Source of the DNA: Capitulum mitella
Lineage: Eukaryota > Arthropoda > Thecostraca > Pollicipedomorpha > Pollicipedidae
DNA length: 64,000 nt
Assembly (NCBI GenBank): GCA_030062745.1
Contig: CP099841.1
Coordinates: forward strand, 23,253,398-23,317,397
Direction: 5' to 3'
Made by a program: the position numbers and the translations under genes. The first letter of the stretch is position 1. Each line of letters starts with the position of its first letter. Shown in pieces: positions 43,301 to 46,390 of this stretch. The notes beneath the pieces were generated by a model. That model had not been told where the DNA came from. It did not search any database and worked only from the letters and a program-made list of their open reading frames with translations.

Positions 43301-45179
43301 TGCAGGTGCGGAGGAAAGCTGTCTTTGATCATATGATTTTCCGTCACATCAGACGTGACCTTATTTTTACTTATCTCGAGATCGACCCGTCAGCAGCGCT
43401 TCTGGATCCAACGACTGCACCGTTGTTGCGCATAAACTTTGGACGCGCTGTACGTTACCAAGAAAAACGCCTGGTTTTTGCGAGTTCGTTTCGACCCTTC
43501 GGGTGCCATCCCTTGAAGCACACGTAACGGAGTGTTTGTTAACATGCATACAAGAAAACGCCGTTGTGTTTGCAAGCCAGCCACGTAAATTTTGAGGATG
43601 GATCTTCCCTCCTAAACTACGGGGATGAAATTTGTCGAAGTTGCTGTTGCCATGCACCTGAAATGCTGAAAATAGTCCTGTAGTTTATTTCCAGTCTTGA
43701 ACCGATCGAGTCCAGAACATTATAGGGCACGCCGTTTTATACTTTTAGGCGGATGTGTTGTGCAATCTTTTTTTGCGTGATATACCCGCCATTTTAGTAT
43801 ATCTGGCTTTCTTGGTGTTTGTCCATTTATGCTTGTAGGTCAGTGATGGTGACCTTGTTATCGGATGTTTATGGACCTTTGGCACCTTCTTCCCTCCTAC
43901 CCGTAAACTTTTTGGTCTGCGCATGTTTCCCGTTGTTTTGTCCCTTTCTCAACAAGGGCACATGGCCGTTCTCACGGTCCCTGACGTTGCTGATCGCTGA
44001 CACCTCCCAGGACCCTTTCCCGTTTTCGACTGATCTCTGACACCTCCCTGGGTCTTGTCCCGTTCTCTGTTAATCGCTGACTCATTCATGCGCGGCTGCG
44101 ATGAATGAGATGAATGTCCCACGCTCTGCCAACGTCTGACATGTTCCTGTGCCCCGGTCTCGTCTTCTGACAGCTTCCTGAGTCTTTCCCTGGGCGGCGA
44201 CTTACCTCCGACACGTCTCTGACCCGTCTTCCGCGGCTGGCCGACCTTTGCCGTCGTTTTGTTCCCGCTCCCCTGACGTCTGCCGGTCAACGTCTGACGT
44301 CTCCCCTGACGTCTGTAGGAGCAGCTGCGACAGGAGCAGAGTGACGTCAGCCAGCAGCGCGAGCTGCTCTACCGCCAGCTGGACGCGCTGCGCTCGCAGG
44401 GCATCCTGCTGTCGCCCAACCTGCAGGTGGTGACCACCGCGCACCCTCTGGAGGACGCAGCCGCGCCGCCGCCACCGACCTCGGGGCCGGGCGCCGCGCC
44501 GCCGCCCGGCCGCGGCGTCACCAAACTGAAGTCGTCCAGCTCGATGGTGCGGCGCGGCGACGCTGCCGCCCTGCCCAGCCACCTGCTCAGCTCCATCAAT
44601 CAGCAGAAGGCGGCGGCGGCGGCGGCTGGCGGCGCCCAGCCGCCGGCCATCAAGCAGGAGCTGCCCATGAAGCTGGCCAAGCTGTCGGCGCTGGGCGGCA
44701 GTGGCGGCGGCGGCGGCGGCGGCGGTGGCGGTGGCGGTGGCGGTGGCGGTGAGCGGCGGCCACCAGCCGGACCGCCGGCCACCTCTCCGGGCGGCCTGCA
44801 GCCCACCTCGCCGTCCGGCGTGCAGCAGATGCTGCCGCTCAAGCTGAGCGAGGACCGGACCGGCCGGTCGGCGGCGCCCGGCGGCTACCAGCGGCTGGGC
44901 GGCGGCGGCACCACGCCGCAGCGCCAGGCCGCCCAGCGCACCAACACCTACCCCAAGATGCCGGCGCGACCGACGCCGCCGCGCCGGCCGGCCACCACCA
45001 CCGTCACCAACCTGGTGACCAGCGGTGTGCCGCTGGTGGTGGCGAGCCAGTCCCGCGGCCACGCGCCCGGCCACACGGCCGGCCACGTCCCCGGACACGC
45101 ACCCGGCCACGCGCCGGGCCGGCCGGAGCCGGCGGCCCCGCCGCGGCCGCCCGCCGATGAGGAGATCATCTTCTTCTGA
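4235..45179 (+). CDS. ARHGEF18-like: Lbc-subfamily RhoGEF (ARHGEF18/ARHGEF2/AKAP13-like), 24 exons, 5'-partial
   Basis: This spliced gene encodes a DH-PH exchange factor expected to catalyse GDP/GTP exchange on RhoA-type GTPases at the cytoskeleton or cell junctions. I joined 24 exons at GT/AG sites; all 23 junctions agree in phase and give 1,221 residues plus a stop. Counting from the first full codon at 4,237: residues 1-280 are a Ser/Thr/Gly-rich region with a basic stretch near 165-190; DH is about 312-525 (CR1 around EHVYEFVMTEKHH, CR3 around RVTKYPLL); PH is about 540-660; coiled coils lie near 670-710 and 885-970; the Pro/Gly/Ala-rich tail ends in EEIIFF. The motif LPKRAETFAGFD after the PH domain is typical of GEF-H1, AKAP13 and ARHGEF18. 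The first exon and start codon are not visible, nor is the C1 zinc finger of several relatives. I cannot say which vertebrate paralogue is closest; invertebrates usually have a single member (Drosophila Cysts). Confidence 0.95.
4338..6153. other. Intron between exons 1 and 2
   Basis: The intron is largely CpG-rich and holds no other exon I can support. It has a poly-C run near 4,731-4,740. Its 3' end is occupied by a tandem repeat (5,668-6,165) that includes the real splice acceptor. Confidence 0.6.
5668..6165 (+). repeat. Tandem repeat (~90 bp unit) containing the exon 2 splice acceptor
   Basis: Five diverged copies of a unit of about 90 bp precede exon 2. Each carries 'gtctcagcctcag(c/t)ag' followed by a version of 'tttggactctgatgtc', then a GGTGAGGT-like stretch and 'tacggcggccgtccctggt'. 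The sixth, partial copy is the true intron/exon boundary at 6,153/6,154, so the acceptor and first dozen exon bases are duplicated upstream. The last two full copies are nearly identical and period about 89 bp. Confidence 0.88.
6154..6215 (+). CDS. RhoGEF exon 2
   Basis: This small exon of 62 bases encodes LDSEPDDSSPAGQPRNAAKQ, an acidic then polar segment. Acceptor CTCAGCAG|T and donor AACAAG|GTGAGC are strong. It enters with one base (completing AGT, Ser) and leaves in phase 1, which fits both neighbours. No domain is recognised. Confidence 0.8.
6216..6790. other. Intron between exons 2 and 3
   Basis: This intron of about 575 bases grows more AT-rich after 6,430. I see no gene or repeat in it. 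Confidence 0.6.
6791..6885 (+). CDS. RhoGEF exon 3
   Basis: Acceptor TGTCTGCAG|AT and donor CTGCAG|GTACGG bound a Ser/Thr/Gly/Ala-rich segment, ESRLGASATSGVSASTQELR, ending ADGAGLQ. The first two bases complete GAT (Asp) with exon 2, and the exon ends in phase 0, as exon 4 requires. The other two frames give stops or break phase. No domain is recognised. Confidence 0.75.
6886..8178. other. Intron between exons 3 and 4
   Basis: A CpG- and pyrimidine-rich intron. Several open frames cross it but none has protein-like composition or matching splice sites. Confidence 0.55.
8179..8300 (+). CDS. RhoGEF exon 4
   Basis: Acceptor CTCCCCAG|GGG and donor CTGAC|GTAAGT flank an open segment containing MQKSISTPSILSSRESTEV. 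It enters in phase 0 and exits in phase 2. The Ser/Thr-Pro-rich, KSxSTPS-type sequence resembles the phosphorylatable N-terminal region of Lbc-type GEFs (inference). The internal Met at 8,227 could be an alternative start, but the frame is open upstream to the acceptor. Confidence 0.85.
9931..10020. repeat. 39-bp tandem repeat, about 2.3 copies
   Basis: CGTCACCGGTGCTTGTGTTG starts at 9,931 and 9,970, and a third, truncated copy starts at 10,009. The period is exactly 39 bp and the copies are nearly identical, which suggests recent duplication. Confidence 0.9.
10811..12581. mobile_element. AT-rich foldback (long inverted repeat) element, 1.77 kb
   Basis: The left arm (about 10,811-11,066) matches the reverse complement of the right arm (about 12,318-12,581). 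Shared blocks include 'acccgacccct', 'aactcggt' and 'gagaaatgttcca'. The outermost bases are ACAAGAAATGACCCGACC on the left and the inverse of GGTCGGGTTATGTCTTGT on the right. The 1.25-kb centre has no transposase-like frame. The element is far more AT-rich than its surroundings, so it is probably a non-autonomous foldback transposon. It also carries many AGGTCA half-sites. I could not identify target-site duplications. Confidence 0.75.
11432..11444 (+). promoter_or_regulatory. DR1-type AGGTCA direct repeat
   Basis: AGGTCAAAGGTCA is a perfect direct repeat of the nuclear-receptor half-site with one spacer base, the classic DR1 (RXR/HNF4-type) arrangement. It lies inside the foldback element. 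The sequence is certain; function is not shown. Confidence 0.4.
12814..12903 (+). CDS. RhoGEF exon 5
   Basis: Acceptor TGTGTCGCAG|C and donor CGAGA|GTGAGT enclose GLLSNDSDDEDDRQELVAMR followed by TAPADNFIR. It is strongly acidic at the start, enters with one base (completing ACC, Thr) and exits in phase 2. No domain is recognised, but composition and phase fit. Confidence 0.88.
12904..13728. other. Intron between exons 5 and 6
   Basis: No gene or clear repeat is seen in these roughly 825 bases. Confidence 0.6.
13729..13798 (+). CDS. RhoGEF exon 6 (basic stretch)
   Basis: Acceptor CGCCGGCAG|C and donor AAAAAG|GTACGT enclose PSFLEDDRKQRRKRSSIFF followed by RKKK. The first base completes GAC (Asp); the exon ends in phase 0. 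With the start of exon 7 it forms a highly basic segment that could bind acidic lipids or act in nuclear targeting (inference). Confidence 0.9.
17573..17803. repeat. 49-bp tandem repeat, five copies
   Basis: TGATGGCGACGCTCTGCGGA recurs at 17,581, 17,630, 17,679, 17,728 and 17,777, an exact 49-bp period with few substitutions. The rest of the unit is 'gctcctgaaccctccgaccc'. It is intronic. Confidence 0.95.
17945..18185. repeat. Degenerate pyrimidine-rich repeat
   Basis: Units of roughly 30-40 bases built on 'gggaacgggccgcctctctc' and 'cctccctccgtcccagac' recur about six times with drift. A CT dinucleotide run lies near 18,108-18,122. Confidence 0.6.
19482..19624 (+). CDS. RhoGEF exon 7
   Basis: Acceptor CGTTCGCAG|GAC and donor CGAAA|GTGAGT enclose DKEKAKKHTQSLTLLQRGSQ followed by a Ser/Thr/Pro segment ending PPIADFGR. 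The Lys-rich start continues the basic stretch of exon 6. Vertebrate Lbc GEFs also have a Ser-rich linker before the DH domain. It enters in phase 0 and exits in phase 2. Confidence 0.9.
19625..20561. other. Intron between exons 7 and 8
   Basis: A very CpG-rich intron with a GGC-type trinucleotide run near 20,218-20,240. No exon is supported. Confidence 0.6.
20562..20642 (+). CDS. RhoGEF exon 8
   Basis: It encodes SPTRLLAAGLSGGRSQWRR followed by VAVKLGV. Two in-frame acceptors six bases apart (after 20,555 and after 20,561) are both plausible; the upstream one would add Cys-Ser. The donor is GTCAA|GTAAGT. The first base completes AAC (Asn) and the exon ends in phase 2. Confidence 0.82.
20643..21538. 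other. Intron between exons 8 and 9
   Basis: CpG-rich for the first 350 bases, then pyrimidine-rich. I see no gene or repeat. Confidence 0.6.
21539..21571 (+). CDS. RhoGEF exon 9 (33-base microexon)
   Basis: Acceptor TGTTTCAG|C and donor CTCTT|GTGAGT enclose KSTSDMEDPL. The length is a multiple of three, so skipping it would keep the frame. Phase 2 in and phase 2 out agree with exons 8 and 10. Confidence 0.82.
21862..21899 (+). CDS. RhoGEF exon 10 (38-base microexon)
   Basis: Acceptor CCGTTTCAG|A and donor GACG|GTGAGT enclose QYDAASFADPFD. Its first base completes TTA (Leu) and it ends in phase 1, matching exon 11. Confidence 0.82.
21900..22741. other. Intron between exons 10 and 11
   Basis: AT-rich in the middle (22,090-22,420), with a GT-rich low-complexity stretch (22,640-22,710) just before the acceptor. 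No exon is supported. Confidence 0.6.
22742..22836 (+). CDS. RhoGEF exon 11 (start of DH boundary)
   Basis: It encodes PVMSLGDMADDPDLKLLDEE followed by SEAWSGSVDRK. The acidic run and the (E)xWS..VDRK pattern sit immediately before the DH domain in GEF-H1, AKAP13 and ARHGEF18. Acceptor CTGCCGCCAG|C, donor AGGAAG|GTCAGT; enters with two bases and ends in phase 0. Confidence 0.92.
23331..23515. repeat. 100-bp direct duplication
   Basis: TTGGATAGATAATCCCCGCC starts at 23,331 and again at 23,431, an exact 100-bp offset. Similarity continues through 'aacccgcggcgcttaccga' to 'cggtggcccctgtgcgtgg'. Confidence 0.9.
24235..24545. repeat. Degenerate ~20-bp repeat (GGCTCCTCTCCCCTCACTGC)
   Basis: The unit 'ggctcctctcccctcactgc' recurs about fifteen times with substitutions and small length changes. 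It is intronic. Confidence 0.85.
25500..25604 (+). CDS. RhoGEF exon 12 (DH CR1)
   Basis: It encodes ILKGLTEKQIKRQEHVYEFV, then MTEKHHCVTLKVMQW. This is the DH conserved region 1 helix that contacts Rho, with the family pattern KRQxVxYExxxTExHHxxTLKxM. The donor TGG|GTGAGT adds Trp after Gln, so the join to exon 13 reads VMQW-VFAEGM, in register with the family. Phase 0 at both ends. Confidence 0.95.
26335..27258. mobile_element. Foldback element with ~400-bp inverted arms
   Basis: The left arm (26,335-26,731) matches the reverse complement of the right arm (26,860-27,258) over its whole length, with a 128-bp spacer. Shared blocks include TTCACAGTAGTAT, GACAGTTGATT, GCAATGAA and GTGGAA.CAGCCAA. 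Weaker similarity extends outward on both sides. No transposase frame is seen. It is either a non-autonomous foldback transposon or an inverted duplication that, transcribed with the intron, would form a long imperfect hairpin. Confidence 0.85.
28427..28438 (+). promoter_or_regulatory. Tandem AGGTCA half-sites (includes TCAAGGTCA)
   Basis: AGGTCAAGGTCA contains the extended half-site TCAAGGTCA, as bound by FTZ-F1/SF-1 and ERR-type nuclear receptors. It lies in AT-rich intronic DNA where further AGGTCA motifs occur. Function is not shown. Confidence 0.35.
29585..29591 (+). promoter_or_regulatory. TATA-like motif in CpG-rich DNA
   Basis: TATATAT followed by GCGGGCCCGGCGCGG marks an abrupt GC-rich stretch with a pyrimidine-rich start-site-like sequence about 25-30 bases downstream (TTCTTCTCC). 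It could be an internal promoter, but no first exon with a convincing frame was found. Confidence 0.25.
30678..30958 (+). CDS. RhoGEF exon 13 (DH core)
   Basis: It encodes VFAEGMRKELGYTPEMVGRL then FPRLDDLIQVHMTFLRHL, followed by GDLLLRDFGGEIGDQMRDCY and GEFCSKHTESVALYKDM. This is the middle of the DH helical bundle, closely following the family pattern (GDLL..F.G....M...Y.EFC..H). Acceptor CCCTCAG|GTG, donor CGCAG|GTGAGT; phase 0 in, phase 2 out. Confidence 0.97.
31191..31377 (+). CDS. RhoGEF exon 14 (DH CR3)
   Basis: It encodes FQEFIRRCSLHPLLKKKGVP, then ECILFVTHRVTKYPLLIEPL and IKTSRDQEQEITNLTKALQL. The VTHRVTKYPLL segment is DH conserved region 3, the Rho-contacting helix. The 'LLK..GV(Q/P)ECIL.VT.R.TKYPLL' pattern is diagnostic of the Lbc/GEF-H1 group. 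The first base completes AGG (Arg); ends in phase 0. Confidence 0.97.
31378..32750. other. Intron between exons 14 and 15
   Basis: It contains a poly-C run near 31,411-31,424 and a large 29/30-bp minisatellite (31,995-32,330) that decays to about 32,470. No exon is supported. Confidence 0.65.
31995..32330. repeat. 29/30-bp minisatellite, about 11 copies
   Basis: The unit 'gagaggcccgcgctcacctgacggcagcg' starts at 31,996, 32,025, 32,055, 32,084, 32,113 and onward, with 29- and 30-base variants. Decayed units continue to about 32,470. On the minus strand each unit reads GTCAG|GTGAGCG, a consensus 5' splice site. There are no spacers, so it is not CRISPR. Confidence 0.95.
32751..32905 (+). CDS. 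RhoGEF exon 15 (end of DH, start of PH)
   Basis: It encodes EILVDVNAQVAEKQKEARLL, then EIYNKIDAKSTAFYKGKKFK and KSDLLSGNRVL. The pattern 'L.EIYN..D.KS....G..F...DL' is the DH-PH linker helix of Lbc GEFs. Phase 0 in, phase 2 out (completing ATG, Met, with exon 16). Confidence 0.96.
33535..33715. repeat. 61-bp tandem repeat, about three copies
   Basis: CCGTTCGGTCGCCGTGTG recurs at 33,541, 33,602 and 33,663. The unit continues 'ttccctgagcgtcctcctgtgttccgctc'. Confidence 0.93.
33930..34200. repeat. Tandem array of a ~25-bp unit
   Basis: The unit 'gtctccgtgtgacgggacgccgcccg', alternating with 'gtctttgtgacgtgacgccgcgt', recurs about ten times, giving a higher-order pattern of roughly 50 bp. Confidence 0.85.
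35671..35803 (+). CDS. RhoGEF exon 16 (PH domain)
   Basis: It encodes FEGSAALMQARGRPLLVQVV, then VMSDVVFFLQESNQKYHFVS. The 'V..(M/L)SDV.(V/F)FLQE..QKY.F' strands are the PH core of this subfamily; His replaces the usual Ile after KY. Acceptor GCCCGCAG|G (completing Met), donor GGCAAG|GTGAGG, ending in phase 0. Confidence 0.97.
35804..36513. other. Intron between exons 16 and 17
   Basis: No repeat or additional exon is seen in these roughly 710 bases. Confidence 0.6.
36514..36668 (+). CDS. RhoGEF exon 17 (PH domain)
   Basis: It encodes AGVVSLQRLLVRDKAGGDNR, then GIYLISNLNEPGMYEMDCTM and PRDKRIWMESI. VVSLQ.L.VRD and the final helix with an invariant Trp (KRIWMESI) are standard PH features in this family. 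Acceptor GCCGGCAG|GCG, donor ATCAG|GTGGGT; phase 0 in, phase 2 out. Confidence 0.97.
36669..39410. other. Intron between exons 17 and 18
   Basis: It contains the 40-bp minisatellite (37,245-37,735), CpG-rich sequence to about 38,530, and AT-rich sequence after that. No exon is supported. Confidence 0.65.
37245..37735. repeat. 40-bp minisatellite, about 12 copies
   Basis: TCTGGAGCCTCTGTGGCCGG recurs every 40 bp at 37,401, 37,441, 37,481, 37,521, 37,561, 37,601 and 37,641, with more diverged units before and after. The rest of the unit is 'acctcccccgttatcggagg'. Because 40 is not a multiple of three, all three forward frames stay open across it; the resulting repetitive frames are not genes. 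Confidence 0.97.
39411..39498 (+). CDS. RhoGEF exon 18 (PH end, coiled-coil start)
   Basis: It encodes EAVKQCPYDAVDATEGEESR, then AQTEAQLTQ. It finishes the PH C-terminal helix and starts an acidic linker, like the family's post-PH region. Acceptor GTGTTGCAG|C (completing Ser), donor ACGCAG|GTGAGT, ending in phase 0. Confidence 0.95.
39499..39939. other. Intron between exons 18 and 19
   Basis: About 440 bases with nothing recognisable besides splice signals. Confidence 0.6.
39940..40169 (+). CDS. RhoGEF exon 19 (post-PH helix)
   Basis: It encodes VRQLSKLLKDKDLQMALLCE, then EKLRIQADIVELVQPEDQRL, followed by DDGLDPADARQMLQTAVQEA. The 'L.(Q/K)KD..(I/M).LL.EK' helix directly after the PH domain matches relatives and should form a coiled coil. 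Acceptor GCCGTCAG|GTG, donor CCAG|GTGAGG; phase 0 in, phase 2 out. Confidence 0.96.
40170..40520. other. Intron between exons 19 and 20
   Basis: About 350 bases with nothing recognisable besides splice signals. Confidence 0.6.
40521..40660 (+). CDS. RhoGEF exon 20 (LPKRAETF motif)
   Basis: It encodes LAGVLFPPQGALARSASSVG, then EHHSNDYVSPVLPKRAETFA and GFDNST. LPKRAETFxGFD is a short conserved motif C-terminal to the PH domain in GEF-H1/AKAP13/ARHGEF18-type proteins and is the best paralogue-level marker here. Acceptor CGTTCCAG|G, donor CACAG|GTGAGC, ending in phase 1. Confidence 0.96.
40661..41891. other. Intron between exons 20 and 21
   Basis: A CpG-rich block (41,020-41,250) then pyrimidine-rich sequence. 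No exon is supported. Confidence 0.6.
41892..41986 (+). CDS. RhoGEF exon 21 (acidic linker)
   Basis: It encodes LAKRRDPGEENIDEEAEDQE, then QSSAPTPARDT. It is charged and probably disordered. The first two bases complete GGA (Gly); donor ACACG|GTGGGT, phase 0. Confidence 0.9.
41987..42391. other. Intron between exons 21 and 22
   Basis: About 405 bases, with a poly-C stretch near 42,030 and a short 'gaggacagactgat' duplication near 42,062-42,112. Confidence 0.6.
42392..42510 (+). CDS. RhoGEF exon 22
   Basis: It encodes VSPPAPVVSSEAFQLAALQM, then HRSLSTMLCVISQSANNVE. After a Pro-rich start it forms a helical segment comparable to the region before the C-terminal coiled coil in relatives. Acceptor GCCGCCAG|GTG, donor GGAACT|GTGAGT; phase 0 in, phase 2 out. 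Confidence 0.92.
42511..43118. other. Intron between exons 22 and 23
   Basis: A tRNA B-box-like sequence occurs at 42,729-42,739 but no tRNA fold is supported. Nothing else is recognised. Confidence 0.55.
43119..43305 (+). CDS. RhoGEF exon 23 (coiled coil)
   Basis: It encodes LRSCVQEGRGGPTSGETRLN, then AKLEELRNLQDRFTKEKTEW and NKDRDNQEKWIQGKKTELAK. The charged heptad-like pattern predicts a coiled coil that continues into exon 24, suitable for dimerisation or scaffold binding. The first base completes CTA (Leu); donor CTGCAG|GTGCGG, phase 0. Confidence 0.95.
43306..44318. other. Intron between exons 23 and 24
   Basis: AT-rich at 43,320-43,880, then pyrimidine-rich with short repeated phrases such as 'ctgacacctcc' (43,997-44,047). 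No exon is supported. Confidence 0.6.
44319..45179 (+). CDS. RhoGEF exon 24 (terminal coding exon)
   Basis: This 287-codon exon starts with the end of the coiled coil (EQLRQEQSDVSQQRELLYRQ, LDALRSQGI) and continues as a disordered tail: a Pro-rich part, an Ala run, IKQEL (a SUMO-type motif), a Gly run from (GGC/GGT)n at 44,700-44,752, SPSGVQQMLPLKL, and a GHAPGH-type repeat. It ends EEIIFF then TGA at 45,177-45,179. The acceptor is GTCTGTAG|GAG. The final four residues resemble a class II PDZ ligand. The minus-strand frame across this exon is a shadow of the GC-rich codons. Confidence 0.96.
   Translation, partial: EQLRQEQSDVSQQRELLYRQLDALRSQGILLSPNLQVVTTAHPLEDAAAPPPPTSGPGAAPPPGRGVTKLKSSSSMVRRGDAAALPSHLLSSINQQKAAAAAAGGAQPPAIKQELPMKLAKLSALGGSGGGGGGGGGGGGGGGGERRPPAGPPATSPGGLQPTSPSGVQQMLPLKLSEDRTGRSAAPGGYQRLGGGGTTPQRQAAQRTNTYPKMPARPTPPRRPATTTVTNLVTSGVPLVVASQSRGHAPGHTAGHVPGHAPGHAPGRPEPAAPPRPPADEEIIFF
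44700..44752 (+). repeat. Polyglycine-encoding GGC/GGT repeat
   Basis: A trinucleotide run inside the last exon, read as consecutive glycines. Mixed GGC and GGT codons reduce slippage, but length variation between individuals is likely. Confidence 0.9.
45055..45118 (+). repeat. In-frame 12-bp repeat encoding Gly-His-x-Pro
   Basis: Units of the form 'ggccacgcgccc' repeat about five times and encode GHAPGHTAGHVPGHAPGHAP, close to the C-terminus. The product would be a His-rich, flexible segment. Confidence 0.85.
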
Positions 45180-46390
45180 GCAGCCGTCGCGGCCGACGAC
45201 GACGAGCATTCCTTCGCACGCTGTGAGCCGGCAGCGGCCTCAGATGTCGGGAGCGGCGCGAGCCGCCCCGGGCGTCGCCCGGTCCGGCGAGAGATGCGAC
45301 ATGCCGCCTCGGCCGTCCTGGCTGCAGCGCCGGCGGCGCCGGCTATTCCGTTTTAGCTGTCCGTTTGCGAGCTGTTTTTAAACCCGACTGCGGACTCGTT
45401 TGTTTTACTGTCGTTGGCGGCTGGCGTTTATTGCTGGCACCTCCGACGCCTCGGGCGTGTCGACGTGTGGGCCCGCTCGGCCGTTTGGCGGCGACTGCCC
45501 GCCGGCGCCGGCGCCTCTCCCGCGAATCTTGGCAGCTTGTTGGCGCTAGTTTGGTTTTGCCGTCCGTCAGCGTACCTGTAGGCGTTAACGTCAGCAGCTT
45601 TATCGGGAGGGTCTGCCGTTTTACCTACTTACTGCTGTCGTCCGTGGACGTTAGGAGCCCGCGGGGGGGGGGGGGGGCGCCACGGTCGGCCCGTCCGCAG
45701 CGCCGTCTGGCCGGTCGTCTGCGCCTGTTTGAGGCGGTCCCTGGTCTGTTACGTGGCGCAGCTCTGTGACCTGGTCGGCGGGACGGCTCTGTGTACTGAT
45801 CCGTGGCGCAGCTCTGTGACCTGGTCGGCGATTTCCGGCCGCGTAGACGGACAGCCACGTCTCCGCAGACGGTAGGTTGCTGCACGGACAGGGGGGTCTG
45901 GGTGTCAGACACGGTGCCGCCGTCCTAGGGCGGCAGTCCCCGGCGCGGGCCGGAGGCTCCGGACCGCGACCGGCGCTCGCCGTACCGGCGCGGCGCCGGC
46001 CGGTCGTGTATTTATTGGTGTGCGATTTGTGTGTGCGCGCGCGTGCCCCGATGTGAGCGTGTCCCGACCTCCCGACGTCGATGTACCGCGCGGTCGCCGG
46101 GTCCGCGCGGGCCGGTCTGCGGCCGTGTGTCACGTGGCCGTGGCGCGGCGGCGGCCCGGCTGTGGTCGCCGGGGCGGGCCGGCGGCCGCGGTCTGACGGC
46201 TCGGGACTGGGATGCCCAGCCGGCGGGCGGGGACCAGGCCGGGCCGCGGATGGTCGTCGGACGCCGCGGAGGCCCGGGCGGCGGCGCCGCCAACCCCGTT
46301 GTTAGCAGCAATGAGTCGATACTGATATTTTGTAGTAAGCAAATGTACCACGACTCTGGCGACGGAATAAATCACGTTTGTAACAGCGGG
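45180..46390 (+). other. 3' UTR of the RhoGEF gene
   Basis: The region from the stop codon to just past the AATAAA at 46,366 contains no exon signals and is GC-rich, like the last exon. It has a poly-G run at 45,664-45,676 and a 50-bp duplication ('gtggcgcagctctgtgacct' near 45,753 and 45,803). The cleavage site is inferred, not seen. Confidence 0.7.
46366..46371 (+). terminator. Polyadenylation signal AATAAA
   Basis: The first canonical AATAAA downstream of the stop codon, about 1.19 kb away. A GT-containing stretch (CACGTTTGTAAC) follows, and base composition changes soon after. Confidence 0.7.

Noticed and set aside
44202..45209. 335-codon minus-strand open frame over the last RhoGEF exon
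   Set aside because: It is the complement of GC-rich codons in a well-supported plus-strand exon and has only low-complexity Arg/Gly/Ala sequence.
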